A DNA stretch of 39,727 bases from Thermoplasmatales archaeon (GTDB taxonomy: Archaea; Thermoplasmatota; E2; DHVEG-1), in contig CP070798.1 in NCBI GenBank assembly GCA_020343515.1, positions 230,258 through 269,984 on the forward strand, read 5' to 3'. This document shows, in pieces, positions 26,976 to 36,300 of the stretch. The position numbers were made by a program, and so were the translations under genes. How positions within the stretch are numbered: the stretch's first letter is position 1; the number at the start of each line of letters is the position of its first letter. The notes under the pieces were generated by a model. The model made no database searches and was not told where the DNA came from. It worked only from the letters and a program-made list of their open reading frames with translations.

Positions 26976-29147
26976 TTATTCTTCTCTAGAGAGGAGTTCG
27001 TCTACCTGTTCTTCTATGTCGCTGATGTCTTTTAGTTTACTTGTTTTTTCCTCGGGGGTTGTTGTTTCCTTCTTCCCCTCAATTGTGGTGTATTCGATTT
27101 GATCTTCTAGTTGATGGAGTTGTTCCATGTAAACTTCTACATCTTGTTGTATATGTTGTAGTAGGTTCTTTGTTTGACTGATCATTTCTACTGTATCTTT
27201 ATCAATGACACGTGTTCTTGAAGGTTCCTTAATCGATGGAGGTTTAATAATTTCCTCACGTTTTTTAAATATCTTATATTTCCAATATTTAAATCTTGTA
27301 AAGTATAGGGTAATAATTAATATGATGAGCAGTATCGCTAGGGTTATAGGTATCCAGATTATAAGTGGTAATATTTCTTCTTCGTATGGGGACATGGATC
27401 CATCTGCTGTGTTGTATATGTAATCCCATGTGCCATCTCCGTTTTCATCGATGAAATAGTTTTCTTTGTGTTTTTCTGCTGCCGTCGTGATATCGCCTGT
27501 GGGTTCGTAGAAGATGTCGTAGACGCCATTTTGGGTTACATCTACGAGATAGTATGGCTTTCCAGTGATGTAAACTTTCTTTGCATCCGATCCATTCTTT
27601 GGATTTGATCCAAGACGTGTTTCAATTGTATCTCTGAGATTGTCGTCATCGTCGTCAACATCTCCAGTATATTTTCCAGATGGTGAATCCTCATCGGGTA
27701 TGTCGTCGCCATCTGTATCAAGTGGGTGCCTGCTTGGGTCTTTTGTATCTGTTTCATAGGATAGTTCCATCTCGTCATTATACCCATCGTTGTCATCATC
27801 GATGTCCACAGAATCAGGTGTACGATCGCGGTCTGTGTCCAATGGGTAGTTATCTAGGTCATATGGATCGGTACCATATTGTTGCTCCTCTTCGTCTGAC
27901 CATCCATCTCCATCCGTGTCTATGAACGTGGTGTCAATTAAGAACGTAACAGCAGCGTATCTGCTAGTTGTGTTGTCAGTGCCTATTGCCCTTACATAGA
28001 ATGTGTGAACACCATTTGTAAGGTTATATGGTGATGTCCAACCTGATGTGTCGCCGACATATGTTTCTGGTCTACTGTTTATTTTGACGTAGTATCCTTT
28101 TACGCCTTTGCTATACACCGACTGACTCCAGATGAATGAAGGTGTGTCATCCCATGTTGGAGTAACCTGTTCCACACCAGTAGGTAATGTTATTTCATCT
28201 GGAAGTATTATGGAGGTTAATGGGAATCTATCTATATTTCCCTCAGATATTGTATAAGGCGTGTCCCAAATTTCATCTCCATTTGTATCTACGCCTGTGT
28301 ATTGGTTCCAATAGTTGCCTTTAATACCGTTATCCCATGTGTTGTTTCCTTGAGCCTTTGCGTCTATATCGTTTTTCCAGAAGTTGTTAAGGTAAACGAG
28401 ATTGTTGTTTGAGTTTTGCCAGATGTACACACCTAAGTCATTAACATAAATATTGCATTTAGATACTAGATTGGCATATGAATTAATGCGAATGTCAATA
28501 GCAATTTCGTTGTTAAATATGTTACAGTTTAGTATCTTATTATCATGAGATCTTATTAGAGCTAAAACACCAACAGTAAATCCGTATATGTCACAATCCT
28601 TGATTGTATTGTTATGTCCTTGTAACTCGACGCCAGTGCCAGATGATTCAACTCCGATAATGTTACAATTGGATATAATGGCAAAGGAAGCTCTTATCCG
28701 AATGCCAATATTTTTCTTGGCAGCTTCTATAATGGAGTGAGAGATATTACACCAATCACTGTCTGGTTTAACGAATATCGCGTATTCTCCTGGATCTATC
28801 AATTTAAGGTTACGGATATCTACATGTGAACTTTCTAAAATGAAGCCATTATTGCCTCCAAAGTCGATTATAGTAGTAGTTTCTTTATCTCCTACTATCG
28901 TTACTTTTTTCCTTATCTCCAGATTGTTTTCTGTATAGACGCCTTCTTTTATTCTAATGATGTCGTTTGAGTTGGCGTTGTCGATGGCATCTTGAATGTT
29001 GATGTACTCGCCACTTCCATTGATATCAACTATTAAAATTTCTTGAGATGTAGGAGGCACGGATTGTATTGTGGATGAAAGAGTTATGAATAAGAATAAG
29101 AATGTTGCTAGGAAGGTAATTGCTTGGACTCCTAGTCCCCTGTTCAT
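26976..29147 (-). CDS. Beta-helix / Ca-repeat surface protein with cytoplasmic coiled coil
   Basis: The 723-residue protein has, in order: a signal peptide (about 8-28), a NosD-like right-handed beta helix (about 37-310, starting IVDINGSGEYINIQDAIDNA), a Fn3/Ig-like domain (about 325-405), Asp-rich thrombospondin-type-3-like repeats (about 407-530, DTDGDGWSDEEEQQYGTDP), a short domain to 585, a membrane helix (about 590-615) and a basic stop followed by about 105 cytoplasmic residues ending in a Glu-rich coiled coil. The Asp-rich repeats should bind Ca2+. A large ligand-type ectodomain linked to a cytoplasmic coil suggests either attachment of the cell surface to an internal structure or signalling (inference). 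The start overlaps the stop of the regulator gene (ATGA). Confidence 0.8.
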   Translation of the reverse strand: MNRGLGVQAITFLATFLFLFITLSSTIQSVPPTSQEILIVDINGSGEYINIQDAIDNANSNDIIRIKEGVYTENNLEIRKKVTIVGDKETTTIIDFGGNNGFILESSHVDIRNLKLIDPGEYAIFVKPDSDWCNISHSIIEAAKKNIGIRIRASFAIISNCNIIGVESSGTGVELQGHNNTIKDCDIYGFTVGVLALIRSHDNKILNCNIFNNEIAIDIRINSYANLVSKCNIYVNDLGVYIWQNSNNNLVYLNNFWKNDIDAKAQGNNTWDNGIKGNYWNQYTGVDTNGDEIWDTPYTISEGNIDRFPLTSIILPDEITLPTGVEQVTPTWDDTPSFIWSQSVYSKGVKGYYVKINSRPETYVGDTSGWTSPYNLTNGVHTFYVRAIGTDNTTSRYAAVTFLIDTTFIDTDGDGWSDEEEQQYGTDPYDLDNYPLDTDRDRTPDSVDIDDDNDGYNDEMELSYETDTKDPSRHPLDTDGDDIPDEDSPSGKYTGDVDDDDDNLRDTIETRLGSNPKNGSDAKKVYITGKPYYLVDVTQNGVYDIFYEPTGDITTAAEKHKENYFIDENGDGTWDYIYNTADGSMSPYEEEILPLIIWIPITLAILLIILIITLYFTRFKYWKYKIFKKREEIIKPPSIKEPSRTRVIDKDTVEMISQTKNLLQHIQQDVEVYMEQLHQLEDQIEYTTIEGKKETTTPEEKTSKLKDISDIEEQVDELLSREE

Positions 29148-29332
29148 TTCTTCCCCCCCTCCTTTTTCTTTTTTATTCCCATAGCCCTTAGGAGTCCTTT
29201 TTCGGTTAGGTAGATTAGGACTATGTTTTTGACCACTTCAGCCTCAGAGTTTCCTAGTTCACCTACTTGTTGTTTTATTATCTCCCGGATAATTGGGGGG
29301 AAGCCGACTGGAAACCTCTGGATTTTACCCAT
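29144..29332 (-). CDS. Ribbon-helix-helix-like small regulator
   Basis: The 62-residue protein has a predicted strand (KIQRFPVGFP, 3-12), helix 1 (PIIREIIKQQVGEL), a turn (GNSE) and helix 2 (AEVVKNIVLIYLTEKGL), followed by a Lys/Gly-rich tail. Size and strand-helix-helix order fit MetJ/Arc-type DNA-binding dimers. Such proteins bind tandem palindromic sites, and the promoter here carries four copies of CATATATG. The gene is first in the unit with the beta-helix and Ig-like surface proteins. With TATA centred 28 bases upstream of the ATG, the mRNA is expected to be leaderless. Autoregulation is inferred from site position, not shown. Confidence 0.7.
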   Translation of the reverse strand: MGKIQRFPVGFPPIIREIIKQQVGELGNSEAEVVKNIVLIYLTEKGLLRAMGIKKKKEGGKK

Positions 29333-29334
29333 GT

Positions 29335-29421
29335 GTGAGTCATATATGAATCACTTATTTAAATACTTTTTTACCATATATGATTCTTATTTTATTCATA
29401 TATGAATCATATATGACTCAC
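29335..29421. promoter_or_regulatory. Four-site phased operator array with central TATA box
   Basis: The palindromic core CATATATG occurs four times: 29341-29348, 29375-29382, 29397-29404 and 29408-29415. Centre distances are 34, 22 and 11 bases, close to multiples of one helical turn. The first copy lies in a 20-base near-perfect palindrome, GTGAGTCATATATGAATCAC (29335-29354), between the TATA box (TATTTAAATA, 29356-29365) and the start codon of the ribbon-helix-helix gene. The last two overlap as a back-to-back pair flanked by ATTC and GACTCAC. Sites on both sides of the TATA box would block TBP or polymerase, as expected for repression. Confidence 0.7.
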
Positions 29422-29681
29422 ATAAGGAGAAATATTTTAAAAAATATGGTAAAAAAGCCAACAGATTACAAAATTTGACTAAAATCACTACTATATTCTG
29501 CAATGCAGTGTATGAAAAAATATAGTTTGAAGGGGTATACATTTTTGAAAAGAAACATAGTGCAGTACAGGCATAAGATGTTATATTAATACAGAGCAAC
29601 TAAGAAGCTTTTGTTCACAGATTATATTTAAGGAGAAAAAGAAAGTTTTTAGGATTCGAGTTTTCTTATCTCAGAGTCACT
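29422..29681. other. Gap without a recognisable gene
   Basis: I see no gene here. The stretch is AT-rich, contains the small palindrome CTGCAATGCAG near 29496 and an AT-rich palindromic run around 29434-29449. It separates the operator array from the stop codon of the Ig-like gene at 29682. The open frames in it have no homologue-like features or ribosome site. Confidence 0.4.
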
Positions 29682-30323
29682 CTATTTCTTCTTTTTAATA
29701 TAGAAAATAGCAGGTCTATCTGCTTTGATATTCCTTTTCTTTTTAATATAGAAAAAAGTCGTAAATAATGCTATCAAGCATATTATAAATCCAAATGTGG
29801 GATATAGAATATATGGTGCTGGCAGTGTCCCAGATGTTATCGTTCTCTTTGGAGTATGAATAAAGAGTTTTACAGCGAGCTGAATTTGGAGCAATGTACC
29901 ACCCAAGATAGATCTCAACCTAGGTGTTACGACAACCCATGTCTCCCAGCTTTCATTACAATGTAACGTTTTTTTATTCTCGGGTATATCTACAAGGACT
30001 TCTATTTCATTATAAGAATGAGCAGGGGTATCTAACGTTTCAGGGAGAAGTTTAACCCATGATAAATCAGGTATCCTCGTGTAATTTTCTTCCATCCCAT
30101 AAGGGTGTATTACTTCTGCAGATGCCGTGATTTCCCGAGAAAAGGGATTAGTAATCTTGATTTTATAGTGAATTTCTTTTTCAGGGTAGTCCTCAATGGT
30201 AATATATAATTTCGCTGGGGATACCTGTATGCCACTTTTGACACGGGGAGTAGCTACTAGAAGAATGTTTCCTGCTACAAACAGAAAAAGGAAAAGTAGC
30301 AATATTAGCCTTCTCACATCCAT
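29682..30323 (-). CDS. Ig-like surface protein with C-terminal membrane anchor (paralogue B)
   Basis: The 213-residue protein has a signal peptide (about 5-25), an Ig-like domain starting IQVSPAKLYITIEDYPEKE (about 32-50) with IPDLSWVKLLPE and VLVDIPENKKTL, a Thr/Ser linker, a membrane helix (about 172-192) and a basic tail. The domain is paralogous to the gene at 26354-26950. The tail is odd: a 19-base sequence, TTCTTTTTAATATAGAAAA on the + strand (29689-29707 and 29737-29755), is repeated 48 bases apart, so the peptide FYIKKK occurs twice just before the stop. GGAGG abuts the ATG, so the GTG at 30317, two codons later, may be the real start. It appears to be a separate transcript with an AT-rich TTTTTAAAAT element near 30371. 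Confidence 0.65.
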   Translation of the reverse strand: MDVRRLILLLFLFLFVAGNILLVATPRVKSGIQVSPAKLYITIEDYPEKEIHYKIKITNPFSREITASAEVIHPYGMEENYTRIPDLSWVKLLPETLDTPAHSYNEIEVLVDIPENKKTLHCNESWETWVVVTPRLRSILGGTLLQIQLAVKLFIHTPKRTITSGTLPAPYILYPTFGFIICLIALFTTFFYIKKKRNIKADRPAIFYIKKKK

Positions 30324-30688
30324 CCTCCATAGTAAGAAACCGATTATCTTGAAAGGAGAAGTGTTATGCGTTTTTAAAATTTTCTAAAAGCATCCCTTAA
30401 AGGATTATTCTCTATTGTGAATGTACAGGCTTTTTAGATGGCCTGGGAATTATTTAAAAGAATAAAGGACTATCATATGGGTTTGCAGGAGTCTTTGATT
30501 CTCGTTGAAGAATCCATTATTATTTTCACATCAACATAATCAATAGTTTTTTGAATGTGTATCAGATCCTAAAACGATGTCTAGAATATTGGAGAGGCAA
30601 CAGTTGTTTTTTAAAGTTTGAAAAACTTGAAATATAAATTAAAGAAGGAGTGGCTTTCTTCTTTATAATCCATTGCTTATCATATTAC
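30324..30688. other. Intergenic region with small hairpins
   Basis: No convincing gene lies in these 365 bases. At the left is the likely promoter of the Ig-like gene (TTTTTAAAAT near 30371). At the right, beyond the stop of the gene at 30689, two hairpins follow each other: AAGTTT/AAACTT (30614-30628) and AAAGAAG/CTTCTTT (30641-30664). These may mark the 3' end of the neighbouring - strand transcript. A 20-codon + strand frame from the ATG at 30477 has no support. Confidence 0.4.
30641..30664 (-). terminator. Hairpin after the small surface protein gene
   Basis: AAAGAAG (30641-30647) pairs with CTTCTTT (30658-30664) across a ten-base loop, 25 bases past the stop codon at 30689. On the - strand it is followed by an AT-rich stretch. 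It is a plausible transcript end, but weak. Confidence 0.35.
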
Positions 30689-31201
30689 TTATGATAGTGC
30701 TCCTGTGATATTGATTCTGGTCTTCTGCCAACCAAAATCTGTGGAACCGCTCCCGAGTTCCAAATTGACACCAAACGTTACAGTACCACCACCACCGGCC
30801 AAGCTATTGACCCACGATGTATTAGTATTGGTTATCTGTTGAGCGTTGCTACCCGTAACATTTAGGCAATATTCATCTTGACTAGGGCTACCTGTATTAT
30901 TAAGGGTCATGTCACCGCTATCTGTAGTTGTATTCGCAAAGATGTATACATCAGCTGCTACAGTGCCATTGTTGTAAAGCGTATAAGTAGTATCAGTCGC
31001 TCCTTCCTGAGGCCAATTTTGCTCAGTTGAAAAGGTGACCGTGCTAAAATTTGCGGTTTCCGGCCATACATCTAAATCTATTGATCCTTGTGGGTCAAAA
31101 GTTACCGTAATCTTATCGTTTGTCGCAGCAAGAACTACAGGGGTGATAGCTGTGATGAACATAACTGAAACTAACAAAACAAATATTTTCTTAATTCTCA
31201 T
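30689..31201 (-). CDS. Small secreted beta-rich surface protein (possible filament subunit)
   Basis: From ATG 31201 the protein has 170 residues: a signal peptide (about 1-25, ending VVLAATND) followed by one strand-rich domain of about 145 residues starting KITVTFDPQGSIDLDVWPET, with many Thr, Asn and Gly, several N-glycosylation-type sites and no membrane anchor. The domain resembles the C-terminal 130 residues of the giant protein at 33325-38952 in its run of strands and its NNGT, AADVYIFAN-type and GGGG elements. Size and plan recall TasA/archaeal bundling-pilin-like secreted jelly-roll proteins, but this is a suggestion without a diagnostic motif. The leader carries GGATGGGATGGAAAC directly before ATG, similar to that of the PKD protein gene. 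Confidence 0.65.
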   Translation of the reverse strand: MRIKKIFVLLVSVMFITAITPVVLAATNDKITVTFDPQGSIDLDVWPETANFSTVTFSTEQNWPQEGATDTTYTLYNNGTVAADVYIFANTTTDSGDMTLNNTGSPSQDEYCLNVTGSNAQQITNTNTSWVNSLAGGGGTVTFGVNLELGSGSTDFGWQKTRINITGALS

Positions 31202-31293
31202 GTTTCCATCCCATCCAATTTGCATCCCATACTGCTGTCCTATCTTAATCTATGATTCAACCTAGAGTGCAAAATTAAAAAGAGGAACGGAGT

Positions 31294-31315
31294 TTTTAAA
31301 GCTTTCGCTTTAAAA
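31294..31315 (-). terminator. Perfect 9-bp hairpin with GAAA tetraloop on the - strand
   Basis: TTTTAAAGC (31294-31302) and GCTTTAAAA (31307-31315) form a perfect stem. Read on the - strand the loop is GAAA, a stable GNRA tetraloop closed by C-G. A T-rich tract (TTTTTAATTTT) follows about 15 bases later on that strand. It lies between the PKD gene and the small surface protein gene and could end the first transcript or act as a processing hairpin. Confidence 0.45.
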
Positions 31316-31433
31316 TCTTAAAACCTATATCAACTAGTCTGTTCAGGTCTTTGTAATGATTACTTTATATTTATTTTCGGACCTTTTTTGTAAATGCTTT
31401 TTCTTGTTTTAGGTTTAGGTTTTTTCTTAGGCG

Positions 31434-32633
31434 TTAAAGTTTTTTCTTTTGAAACCATAGTTTGGATACTTTTTTCTTTGTTGTCTGCAATTTTTTATAT
31501 TTGCGGAGTCGGTACAACATGATGATAGTAGTTAAAATAATGGCAAGTAGGTAAGGGATAATCGATAGCATGAACAGTCTTTCTTCATCTTCTACATCGG
31601 GTTCTTCTTCCTCCTCTCCCGTCTCATTAACGGTGATATAGGCTTTTGTTACGGAACTATTGGTAAGATTATCGTTATCTGCAACGGTAAGGATTATGGT
31701 ATAATTTCCTGCTTTTTCATATGCATGTATCGGGTTTTGTAAATATGATGTCTGATTATCGCCGAAATACCAGGTATAGTTAACTATTGTGCCATCAGGA
31801 TCATAGCTCCCAGTGCTATTAAACGTGATATTTTCATAGATCAACCCATGATAGGGACCATTGGCTTGTGCTACTGGCAGCTGGAGAGGTGGCTCTAATG
31901 GTATAATAGTGATATTATGGTACGCTATTGCCGTAGCATTTTCATTGTCCTTTACCTGTAATTTTATCGTATAATTACCAGGAGACAAAAAGATATGATC
32001 AATAATAACATCAGTCCCCCAATCCGTGTCAAATAACCCATCGTTGTTGAAATCCCATCGGTACCCTGTGATGTTACCATCAGGATCATAGCTCTCATTA
32101 GCATAGAAAATCAGGGTTTCATTAACATATCCCATAGATGGCCCTGTGATGTTAGCGACAGGTGGTAGATTATCTGGAGGGGGAGGCGGTGGAAGAGATA
32201 ATGCAGTTGTAAAATTCCATATCTCAGAGACGTTTTCATATTCTGAATCATTTGCTATTGCGTACCAGCGGTAGGTTGTATTTTCTTGTAAACCACTCCA
32301 TGTGGTTGAAGCCGTTGACCAATCTGCAGGTACGTTATAATCTACTCCTATGAGTGAGTCGTCTGATGCGTCATAGAAATATGCATCTACGGTGGAGCTG
32401 GTTTCGTCGTAGACATTTACGCTAAGTGTCACTGTGGTTTCAACATCTTTTGTTCCGTTTGAAGGATTGGGGTTTATAGGTTGGGATGGTGGTTTGTTTA
32501 AACTAGGGTCAAATGAGACTATAATCTGATCGCTGGCCAATGTTGTTGGTATGAAAAACAGAAGTAAGATTAAAATAATAAAGGAAATAATGGATACAAA
32601 AATTTTTCTTTTTTCCATTTTTTTTCCTTTCAT
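31434..32633 (-). CDS. PKD-domain surface protein with C-terminal membrane anchor
   Basis: From ATG 32633 the protein has 399 residues: a signal peptide (about 10-29), then DQIIVSFDPS, a Fn3-like domain (about 38-135, with TYRWYAIANDSE), a Pro-rich linker (LPPPPPPDN), two PKD domains (about 148-235 and 242-325, with SYDPDGNITGYRWDFNNDG and SYDPDGTIVNYTWYFGDNQ), an acidic hinge, one membrane helix (about 350-370) and a very basic cytoplasmic tail. PKD domains are stiff spacers in archaeal surface-layer and adhesive proteins. The alternative ATG at 32618 has AAAGG at seven bases. The 32633 start was preferred because its leader shares TTGGATGGAAAC with the small surface protein gene. Confidence 0.8.
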   Translation of the reverse strand: MKGKKMEKRKIFVSIISFIILILLLFFIPTTLASDQIIVSFDPSLNKPPSQPINPNPSNGTKDVETTVTLSVNVYDETSSTVDAYFYDASDDSLIGVDYNVPADWSTASTTWSGLQENTTYRWYAIANDSEYENVSEIWNFTTALSLPPPPPPDNLPPVANITGPSMGYVNETLIFYANESYDPDGNITGYRWDFNNDGLFDTDWGTDVIIDHIFLSPGNYTIKLQVKDNENATAIAYHNITIIPLEPPLQLPVAQANGPYHGLIYENITFNSTGSYDPDGTIVNYTWYFGDNQTSYLQNPIHAYEKAGNYTIILTVADNDNLTNSSVTKAYITVNETGEEEEEPDVEDEERLFMLSIIPYLLAIILTTIIMLYRLRKYKKLQTTKKKVSKLWFQKKKL

Positions 32634-32822
32634 TTCGTTTCCATCCAATTTTTGGAATTCTTTTGATTCCACGAATATATTGATAATTGATAGCACGATA
32701 CATTCTTTCACTAATTGTATTTAAAGTTACTCCGTTAAAATTGTAAAATTGGAGAATTTGCATTTTGATAAAATGGCAAATTGGATAATCATTAAACAAT
32801 CATAAATATTTATAATAAAATA

Positions 32823-32830
32823 TTTATATC
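32823..32830 (+). promoter_or_regulatory. TATA box of the HExxH membrane protein gene
   Basis: TTTATATC about 25-30 bases before the ATG at 32853, in a very AT-rich region, with no SD before the ATG. A leaderless transcript is expected. Confidence 0.5.
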
Positions 32831-32852
32831 AAAATATTATTTTATATATTAT

Positions 32853-33227
32853 ATGAAGATAAATAACAAGCAAAAAATAAGATTACACATAATACTCATA
32901 ATATTTTTACTTTCATCCGTCGTTATCATTGCGACTACCCCATTACATGAAGCTGCACACTGGATCATGTCAGATATTGATCCATACAGTAAACCTGTTG
33001 AAATCCATCTTTTTGATGGTAAATACTTCCAAAACGGACAACACATCCTCTCATCAGCCCTAGGATGCATAATAGTAAAAGAACGCTACCCTGGCTCTTT
33101 TAAGGATAGACCCCTATGGGTAGATCCAATTCAAGAACTAATATGTATCTCCATCCAAATCATACTAACATGCATAATTGTTTCAAAAACACTTTCATTG
33201 TTAATGAGCAAAAAACCAAATTTTTAG
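32853..33227 (+). CDS. Small membrane protein with HExxH motif
   Basis: The 124-residue protein has a first membrane helix (about 10-28) leading straight into LHEAAHWIMSD, with the zinc-metallopeptidase signature H32-E33-A34-A35-H36. A polar domain (about 40-92, with IHLFDGKYFQNGQHILSSALGC) follows, then a second membrane helix (about 94-115) and a short tail. HExxH at the membrane border recalls site-2-protease (M50) enzymes, but the protein is much smaller and the third zinc ligand is not obvious. It is the only + strand gene within the surface region, divergent from the PKD gene and convergent with the giant gene. Whether it is an active peptidase is open. Confidence 0.6.
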   Translation: MKINNKQKIRLHIILIIFLLSSVVIIATTPLHEAAHWIMSDIDPYSKPVEIHLFDGKYFQNGQHILSSALGCIIVKERYPGSFKDRPLWVDPIQELICISIQIILTCIIVSKTLSLLMSKKPNF

Positions 33228-33324
33228 TTTAATTATCATGATAACTTATTTGTTGCCATCGAGATATAATGGTATTTTGAGGTATCCCTCGTATTATTTT
33301 ATATTATATGTACGTGCCTTATTT

Positions 33325-36300
33325 TTATGATGCTACAGACTTAAAGGTGATAGTAAAGGACAATGGGTCATTTTTGGATGTTGAGGTAGCCATAATCAAG
33401 TTCAAATCAAAAGTCTGCCAGGAATCTATAGCTAGGTTTGTGACAAACGTATTAAATGTAGTGTTGATGTTCGTCCAACTGCCACCACCGCTCAGGTTAT
33501 ATTGAACGCTAAAGTTATCATGTCCGGGAGTTGAGTTGAGTTTCCATTCTGCCCCAGTTGTCGCATTAGTAGCGTTGCTTGCTTTGATTAGTATGCTCAG
33601 TGCAATGTTTCCTTCGTGCGTAAGGTTGAAATAAAAACCTGTTGTAACATTGGAGCTACCCATTAATACATCTCCTTGATTCCACTGTGATGGTGTAACA
33701 TTTATTGATGTGTTCTCAATCCAATGACATATGGCATCAGCAGTATTGGGGGCTGTTTCATTTGGTGAACCTGATTTATTTCCGATGCTGTAAAATTCAT
33801 AGTAGCCTGTACTATTTGGAAAGTCAAAGTCCCAAGACCATGGACTTGCTGTATCTGGATTTTGACTCGAGTTATCCCATTCCATCCATGCTTCTTCATT
33901 ACCCATACTTATGAATGTTGATTGATTATTTTGATTGTTATAACATGTGTTTATCCAACTGGCATTTCTTGATATATTTGAGATACGGACTTCATCGATA
34001 TACCCAGGGAAATCATAAGTAGACTGGGGAAAGGATATGTACAATACATCCGAGTTACCGGTTATACTACCAGTATAACTACCTGAATCGATGGACGTGC
34101 CATTTAAAAATAAGGTTGAATCACCGCTACTGCTATAATTAACTGCACAATGCTGCCATTCATTTAATTGAAGTACATTATTTACAGTATCAAAGACTTC
34201 GGTATTATCCAAATAAAATGTTAGGTCGTTAGTACCGCCACCACCGCCAAAATAATACGATGTTTGATAACCAAATAATCCTTTTTCAACTATCCTATTC
34301 CATTGGCCTGTGTTTTGTGTTGGGTAAACCCAGAATGAGATCGTCATTTCGTTCCTTAGATCCAAGCTCGAGTGGTGAGGTACCGAGATATAATCGCCGT
34401 TTCCATCGAACTGTTGACCACCATTGATTTGGCCTAGCTGACCGGTATCTGAGACATAATCATCACCATGATTATTTTTTGATGTTGAATCGTTATAGAG
34501 TCCGATGTTTCCCGTCCCTGATTCTTCCTCATCCAGATGCCAGACACCTACATAATTATGATCCCAAACACCTGTCTGATTCTGCTGGTCGCTGCATCTG
34601 CTGTTCCCATAGTAAATATAGATATCAGTATCAGATGATGAAATCACACTGGTTAAATTAACCCAAGCTATGAGATTACCAGTTCCGCTGGTATAATTTT
34701 CTATTTCATGATTCAGTTTTGTCCCAGTAGCATTAGTAAATACAATATCGTCTCCATCAGCTTGTGCTTTGTTTGAGAGATTAGTGCTTGTTATATTTAC
34801 TAATATTGGAAAGTTAGCTAGATCATCATCAACTTGACTGGAATTAACAGTCAATTTCATTCTTGATGTCCATGATTCATTCCACCATGTTGAATTATCA
34901 CTAGTGTATCGATACCAGAGGGTGACGTTATCTACAGGAGTAACATTTGAGGCAGTAATAGTTAAAGGAGACGTTAAAACCTCATAAGGAGTAATAGTAT
35001 CAACAGATGTATTCAAAACTTCAGTAGTAAAATAAAACCAGAAAGTAGCATTGTCAATACTATCATTTATTGCAACCCTCCACCAATAAGTAGTACCATA
35101 TGCATTTGCCTGATTAAAAGTCCAATTTAAAGTTGAGTTAGCAGAAACACTTGTATTGGTTTGCCTAAGCACCCATGACCCAGATGAATTCTCATACCAA
35201 AATACTGCCAAAGTATCACCATTACTATCATTAGCCCAGATCTGACACAATGATTGCAGGTTTACACCTGTGGACCCGTTAGCTGGAGAAATAACCTCTG
35301 CTGTTGGTATATTATTGGTTTTATTACTTGCACTAGCATTGGAATCTGACCATTGATGAAGTGTAGGATCATAAGTCCAATTAGTATAACTCCAAACCTG
35401 GTAATAGTAGGTTGTACCCTGAGATAGACTGGAGTGTTCATAGCTGGTTCCTGTGCTGTTATAGATTTCTGATCCCTGGTTTCGAGGCCAATTTGCTGTG
35501 GTGTTGTATTCTATGTAGGTAGTGTTTGCTCCTGTTCCAATGGTCCATGTGAGGTAGATTGTGTTGCTATTGTTTGATTGTGCTGTGAGGCTTGTTGGAG
35601 GTTGTGGTTTTGTAAGGAATGCGCTGTCACTTCCTGTATCTGAACCATATGTGTTGTTAGCGAATGCTCGATAGTGATAAAGCTGTCCAGGTGAAAGACT
35701 ACCTATTCCAGTAGAAAATTCATCATTTGTATTTTTAGTTTGATTTGATGTATTGGTTCCATAATTTGTTGTTGTTCCATATTCAAATCGGACTGTACAT
35801 GACTCTCCTCCTTCATCATAGAGATATCCTCGTAATGTTGCATTGTTTTCTTCGACACCAGTAGATATATTGGTGGTTACTTGCGGTGCTGCAGTTTGTA
35901 TCGTGGTGAAATGGAAGGTTGCACTGGTGTTAGTATCAAGTTCATCATTAACAGTGACATACCACCAATAGGTCTTCCCAGTATTGCTATAGTTAGTATT
36001 TGTCTGATGATACGTTCCATTGTTTACACTGGTATTAGTTCCGAAAACCTGCCAGGTACCACTACTGTTGCTATACCAGATAATAGTCATAGTCTCTCCA
36101 TGTAGATCATTTATGGTTATATTCATCTGTGGAGTAAGTGGTACATTAGTACTTCCATTGCTTGGGCCTTCATTGGTAATTATTGGTAGTATGTTGTATT
36201 TACATATAGCATCTGCATTATCTGGATTAGTTTCGTTTGGTGACCCTGATTTTCTCCCGATGCTGTAGAATTCATAATAACCAGTGCCATTTGGGAAGTT

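Noticed and set aside
33308-33505. A + strand frame with a TATA-like element upstream, overlapping the 3' end of the giant gene
   Set aside because: The frame overlaps the conserved C-terminal domain on the other strand and its product has no protein-like features. The AT-rich stretch is common in this region.
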